A stretch of DNA of 64,000 bases from Nephrocerus scutellatus. Its lineage: Eukaryota; Arthropoda; Insecta; Diptera; Pipunculidae. Positions within the stretch are counted from its first letter, which is position 1. Each line of letters opens with the position of its first letter. Positions 58,936 through 64,000 of this stretch are shown one piece after another. The notes beneath the pieces are model-generated. The model ran no database searches, was not told the DNA's origin, and worked only from the letters and a program-made list of their open reading frames with translations. The stretch covers positions 24,661,811 to 24,725,810 of the forward strand of contig OX352766.1 in assembly GCA_947095585.1 (NCBI GenBank), given 5' to 3'. Both the position numbers and the translations under genes were made by a program.

Positions 58936-61710
58936 TGTCACTAAATTGACCTACACCTGTGTCTTTCTAAAGGAATAAACTATCGAATATAATTTGTTAA
59001 GCGGATTGGCCAGTTCAGAGAGATGTGTCACTAAATTGACCTACACCTGTGTCTTTCTAAAGGAATAAACTATCGAATATAATATGTTAGATATCAATAC
59101 AGAGGAGAGGAAGCAGTTCTGCATCGGTTTGAACATTTGCTATTTTCATGAAATTCTCCAATTTGGAGGTTTCCTAGAGATGTCTTACTCAATTACCCCA
59201 CACCTGTGTCTTCCTAAAGGAATAATCTATCGAATATAATTTGTTAGATTACAATACAGAAGAGAGGAAGCAGTTCTGCATCGGTTTGAACATTTGCTAT
59301 TTTCATGAAATTCTCCAATTTGGAGGTTCGCTGTCAAGCGGATTGGCCAGTTCCTAGAGATGTCTCACTAAATTGACCCACACTTTTGTCTTTCTAAAGG
59401 AATAAACTATCGAATATAATTTGTTAGATTACAATACAGAAGAGAGGAAGCAGTTCTGCATCGGTTTGAACATTTGCTATTTTCATGAAATTCTCCAATT
59501 TGGAGGTTTCCTAGAGATGTCTTACTCAATTACCCCACACCTGTGTCTTCCTAAAGAAATAATCTATCGAATATAATTTGTTAGATTACAATACAGAAGA
59601 GAGGAAGCACTTCTGCATCGGTTTGAACATTTGCTATTTTCATGAAATTCTCCAATTTGGAGGTTCGCTGTCAAGCGGATTGGCCAGTTCCTAGAGATGT
59701 CTCACTAAATTGACCCACACTTTTGTCTTCCTAAAGGAACAATCTATAGAATAGAATTAACTAGATTACAATGCAGAGGGGATGAGGCAATTGTGCATCA
59801 GTTTGAACATTTGCTATTTTCATGAAATTCTCCAATTTGGAGGTTCGCTGTCAAGCGGATTGGCTAGTTCCTAGAGATTTCTCACTAAATTGACCCACAT
59901 TTTTGTCTTCCTAAAGGACGAGTCTATCGAATAAAGTTTGTTAGATTACAACACAGAGGAGAGGAAGCAGTTCTGCATCGGTTTGAACATTTGCTATTTT
60001 CATGAAATTCTCCAATATGGAGGTTCGCTGTCAAGCGGATTGGCCAGTTCAGAGAGATGTCTCACTAAATTGACCTACACCTGTGTCTTTCTAAAGGAAT
60101 AAACTATCGAATATAATTTGTTAGATTACAATACAGAGGAGAGGAAGCAGTTCTGCATGGGTTTGAACATTTGCTATTTTCATGAAATTCTCAAAATTGG
60201 AGGTTCGCTGTCAAGCGGATTGTCCAGTTCAGAGAGATGTCTCACTAAATTGACCCACACCTTTGTCTTTCTAAAGAAATAAACTATCGAATGTAATTTG
60301 TTAGATTACAATACAGAGGAGAGGAAGCAGTTCTGCATGGGTTTGAACATTTGCTATTTTAATGAAATTCTCCAATTCGGAGGTTCGCTGTCAAGCGGAT
60401 TGGCCAGTTCAGAGAGATGTCTCACTAAATTGACCCACACTTTTGTCTTCCTAAAGGAACAATCTATAGAATAGTATTAACTAGATTACAATGCAGAGGG
60501 GATGAGGCAGTTGTGCATCAGTTTGAACATTTGCTATTTTCATGAAATTCTCAAAATTGGAGGTTCGCTGTCAAGCGGATTGGCCAGTTCAAAGAGATGT
60601 CTCACTAAATTCACCCACACCTGTGTCTTTCTAAAAGAATAAACTATCGAATATAATTTGGTAGATTACAATACAGAGGAGAGGAAGCAGTTCTGCATGG
60701 GTTTGAACATTTGCTATTTTCATGAAATTCTCAAATTTGGAGGTTAGCTGTCAAGCGGATTGGCCAGTTCAAGAGATGTGTCACTAAATTGACCTACACC
60801 TGTGTCTTTCTAAAGGAATAAACTATCGAATATAATTTGTTAGATAACAATACAGAGGAGAGGAAGCAGTTCTGCATCGGTTTGAACATTTGCTATTTTC
60901 ATGAAATTCTCCAATTTGGAGGTTTCCTAGAGATGTCTTACTCAATAACCCCACACCTGTGTCTTCCTAAAGGAATAATCTATCGAATATAATTTGTTAG
61001 ATTACAATACAGAGGAGAGGAAGCAGTTCTGCATCGGTTTGAACATTTGCTATTTTCATGAAATTCTCCAATTTGGAGGTTCGCTGTCTAGCGGATTGGC
61101 CAGTTCCTAGAGATGCCTCACTAAATTAACCCACACTTGTATCTTCTTAAAGGAATAATCTATAGAACAGAATTAACTAGATTACAATGCAGAGGGGATT
61201 AGGCAGTTGTGCATCGGTTTGAACATTTGCTATTTTCATGAAATTCACCAATTTGAAGGTTCGCTCTCAAGCGGATTGGCCAGTTCAGAGAGATGTCTCA
61301 CTAAATTGACCCACACCTGTGTCTTTCTAAAGGAATAAACTATCGAATATAATTTGTTAGATTACAATACAGAGGAGAGGAAGCAGTTCTGCATGGGTTT
61401 GAACATTTGCTATTTTCATGAAATTCTCCAATTTGGAGGTTTCCTAGAGATGTCTTACTCAATTACCCCACACCTGTGTCTTCCTAAAGGAATAATCTAT
61501 CGAATATAATTTGTTAGATTACAATACAGAAGAGAGGAAGCAGTTCTGCATCGGTTTGAACATTTGCTATTTTCATGAAATTCTCCAATTTGGAGGTTCG
61601 CTGTCAAGCGGATTGGCCAGTTCCTAGAGATGTCTCACTAAATTGACCCACACTTTTGTCTTTCTAAAGGAATAAACTATCGAATATAATTTGCTAGATT
61701 ACAATACAGA
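58936..61710 (+). repeat. Copy of about 6124-8900
   Basis: Constant offset of 52812: TTTGTTAAGC at 6182 and 58994, CAATAACCCC at 8131 and 60943, GATGCC at 8300 and 61112, GCTCTCAAGC at 8451 and 61263, and TTTGCTAGATT at about 8880 and 61692. The blocks part at about 8900 and 61710, where AATACAGAGG becomes AATACAGAAG. Private changes are few, for example GGAGGTTAGCTGTC at about 60744 and TAAAGAAATAAAC at 60273. Confidence 0.9.
58965..59054 (+). repeat. 90-bp half monomer, copy 3
   Basis: It has the same TTTGTTAAGCGGATTGG join, offset by 52812 bp from copy 1, and the same downstream GATATC mark. It lies where the 3.58-kb HOR series ends and the copy of about 6124-8900 begins. Confidence 0.9.
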
Positions 61711-64000
61711 AGAGAGGAAGCAGTTCTGCATCGGTTTGAACATTTGCTATTTTCATGAAATTCTCCAATTTGGAGGTTTCCTAGAGATGTCTTACTCAAT
61801 TACCCCACACCTGTGTCTTCCTAAAGAAATAATCTATCGAATATAATTTGTTAGATTACAATACAGAAGAGAGGAAGCAGTTCTGCATCGGTTTGAACAT
61901 TTGCTATTTTCATGAAATTCTCCAATTTGGAGGTTCGCTGTCAAGCGGATTGGCCAGTTCCTAGAGATGTCTCACTAAATTGACCCACACTTTTGTCTTC
62001 CTAAAGGAACAATCTATAGAATAGAATTAACTAGATTACAATGCAGAGGGGATGAGGCAGTTGTGCATCAGTTTGAACATTTGCTATTTTCATGAAATTC
62101 TCCAATTTGGAGGTTCGCTGTCAAGCGGATTGGCCAGTTCCTAGAGATTTCTCACTAAATTGACCCACATTTTTGTCTTCCTAAAGGACGAGTCTATCGA
62201 ATAAAGTTTGTTAGATTACAACACAGAGGAGAGGAAGCAGTTCTGCATCGGTTTGAACATTTGCTATTTTCATGAAATTCTCCAATATGGAGGTTCGCTG
62301 TCAAGCGGATTGGCCAGTTCCTAGAGATGTCTCACTAAATTGACCCACACTTTTGTCTTCCTAAAGGAATAATCTATAGAATAGACTTAACTAGATTACA
62401 ATGCAGAGGGGATTAGGCAGTTGTGCATCGGTTTGAACATTTGCTATTTTCATGAAATTCTCAAATTTGGAGGTTCGCTGTCAAGCGGATTGGCCAGTTC
62501 AGAGAGATTTTTCACTAAATTGACCCACACCTGTGTCTTTCTAAAGGAATAAACTATCGAATATAATTTGTTAGATTACAATACAGAGGAGAGGAAGCAG
62601 TTCTGCATGGGTTTGAACATTTGCTATTTTCATAAAATTCTCAAATTTGGAGGTTCGCTGTCAAGCGGATTGGCCAGTTCAGAGAGATTTTTCACTAAAT
62701 TGACCCACACCTGTGTCTTTCTAAAGGAATAAACTATCGAATATAATTTGTTAGATTACAATACAGAGGAGAGGAAGCAGTTCTGCATGGGTTTGAACAT
62801 TTGCTATTTTCATAAAATTCTCAAATTTGGAGGTTCGCTGTCAAGCGGATTGGCCAGTTCAGAGAGATGTTTCACTAAATTGACCCACACCTGTGTCTTT
62901 CTAAAGGAATAAACTATCGAATATAATTTGTTAGATAACAATACAGAGGAGAGGAAGCAGTTCTGCATCGGTTTGAACATTTGCTATTTTCATGAAATTC
63001 TCCAATTTGGAGGTTTCCTAGAGATGTCTTACTCAATAACCCCACACCTGTGTCTTCCTAAAGGAATAATCTATCGAATATAATTTGTTAGATTACAATA
63101 CAGAGGAGAGGAAGCAGTTCTGCATCGGTTTGAACATTTGCTATTTTCATGAAATTCTCCAATTTGGAGGTTCGCTGTCTAGCGGATTGGCCAGTTCCTA
63201 GAGATGCCTCACTAAATTAACCCACACTTGTATCTTCTTAAAGGAATAATCTATAGAACAGAATTAACTAGATTACAATGCAGAGGGGATTAGGCAGTTG
63301 TGCATCGGTTTGAACATTTGCTATTTTCATGAAATTCACCAATTTGAAGGTTCGCTCTCAAGCGGATTGGCCAGTTCAGAGAGATGTCTCACTAAATTGA
63401 CCCACACCTGTGTCTTTCCAAAGGAATAAACTATCGAATATAATTTGTTAGATTACAATACAGAGGAGAGGAAGCAGTTCTGCATGGGTTTGAACATTTG
63501 CTATTTTCATGAAATTCTCCAATTTGGAGGTTTCCTAGAGATGTCTTACTCAATTACCCCACACCTGTGTCTTCCTAAAGGAATAATCTATCGAATATAA
63601 TTTGTTAGATTACAATACAGAAGAGAGGAAGCAGTTCTGCATCGGTTTGAACATTTGCTATTTTCATGAAATTCTCCAATTTGGAGGTTCGCTGTCAAGC
63701 GGATTGGCCAGTTTCTAGAGATGTCTCACTAAATTGACCCACACTTTTGTCTTTCTAAAGGAATAAACTATCGAATATAATTTGCTAGATTACAATACAG
63801 AAGACAGGAAGCAGTTCTGCATCGGTTTGAACATTTGCTATTTTCATGAAATTCTCCAATTTGGAGGTTTCCTAGAGATGTCTTACTCAATTACCCCACA
63901 CCTGTGTCTTCCTAAAGAAATAATCTATCGAATATAATTTGTTAGATTACAATACAGAAGAGTGGAAGCAGTTCTGCATCGGTTTGAACATTTGCTATTT
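61711..64000 (+). repeat. Local tandem re-duplication of 59.4-61.8 kb
   Basis: The stretch 61711-62312 matches 59441-60042 (offset 2270, for example CTTACTCAAT at 59521 and 61791 and CAATATGG at 60015 and 62285). From about 62920 to the end the offset is 2091 (CAATAAC at 60943 and 63034, GATGCC at 61112 and 63203). Between them lie three similar A-like monomers with GAGAGATTTTTCAC or GAGAGATGTTTCAC and CATAAAATTC, apparently from the 2802-bp family. The window ends inside a C2-type monomer. Confidence 0.85.

Larger units (their letters stand above)
1..64000 (+). repeat. Satellite DNA array, ~180-bp monomer with higher-order repeats
   Basis: The whole window is head-to-tail copies of one monomer, seen directly as the recurrence of the CTAAAGG, TTGAACAT, TTTCATGAAA and GATTGGCCAGTT blocks every 180 bp. 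All copies read in the same direction. Length variants are 181 bp (extra G in ATTGGACCC), 179 bp (TCAGCGG for TCAAGCGG), 174 bp (6-bp deletion), 157 bp (23-bp deletion) and 90 bp. Both window ends lie inside the array, so its true length is unknown. I see no transposon, telomeric run, rDNA, tRNA or unique sequence. An array of this kind is known from centromeric and other heterochromatin of eukaryotes; which of these it is here cannot be read from the sequence. Family and species are not recognised. Confidence 0.98.

Noticed and set aside
1..64000. CRISPR array
   Set aside because: The repeats are contiguous with no unique spacers, and the unit is 180 bp with graded variation between copies, unlike short identical repeats with unrelated spacers. 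No cas-like gene is present.
1..64000. Transposon, LTR or retroviral insertion
   Set aside because: I found no break in the monomer series that contains non-satellite sequence, no poly(A) tail, terminal repeats or target-site duplications.
1..64000. Minus-strand genes or inverted satellite blocks
   Set aside because: No stretch reads as the reverse complement of the monomer, and no long minus-strand frame was apparent.
1..64000. Pure assembly artefact
   Set aside because: The long near-identical blocks are suspicious, but they carry scattered private differences and distinct junctions, and unit lengths add up exactly in monomers. The artefact idea cannot be excluded without reads but is not needed to explain the data.

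Overview
The window is one uninterrupted tandem satellite array. From base 1 to base 64000 it is head-to-tail copies, all in the same orientation, of a monomer of about 180 bp (I estimate about 360 copies from the spacing). I see no unique flanking DNA, gene, RNA gene, transposon or inverted unit. The monomer is AT-rich: 71 of 180 bases are G or C in the copy at 722-901. The 180-bp unit, the array size and the nested higher-order repeats (HORs) are typical of eukaryotic centromeric, pericentromeric or other heterochromatic satellites. I do not recognise the family or the species.

Monomer types are used below with the register starting at the T(C/T)CTAAAGG block. In the order in which they fill 1-1777 they are: E (1-180), F (181-360), A (361-540), G (541-721, 181 bp), B (722-901), D (902-1081), H (1082-1261), C (1262-1418, only 157 bp), C2 (1419-1598) and B' (1599-1777, 179 bp). 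Further types are the K/K2 pair (for example 8153-8512), the 174-bp M type (for example 23266-23439) and a 90-bp half monomer (three copies).

Layout. 1-6152: 1777-bp 10-mer HOR and derivatives. 6153-8460: half monomer, then C- and K-rich segment. 8461-12370: two units of a 1933-bp 11-mer. 12371-13314: link region with a three-monomer open frame. 13315-20578: near-identical copy of 3845-11290. 20579-22350: shuffled 1933-bp family. 22351-28167: two units of a 2802-bp 16-mer. 28168-34090: 1934-bp 11-mer family. 34091-40100: 4052-bp HOR, one full and one partial unit. 40101-43670: mosaic of the 2802-bp family. 43671-45890: two units of a 1079-bp 6-mer. 45371-47147: second copy of the 1777-bp 10-mer. 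47148-58935: 20-mer, 18-mer, 20-mer and a partial unit (3580, 3218 and 3578 bp). 58936-61710: copy of about 6124-8900. 61711-64000: local re-duplication of 59.4-61.8 kb.

There are no genes working together here. Because 180 bp is exactly 60 codons, the plus strand shows chance open frames of up to 174 codons wherever adjacent monomers lack stops. These look like by-products of the period, not proteins. The most interesting sequence-level signal is a CENP-B-box-like TTCG...CGG block in most monomers, which is precisely excised, re-spaced or mutated in particular monomer types.
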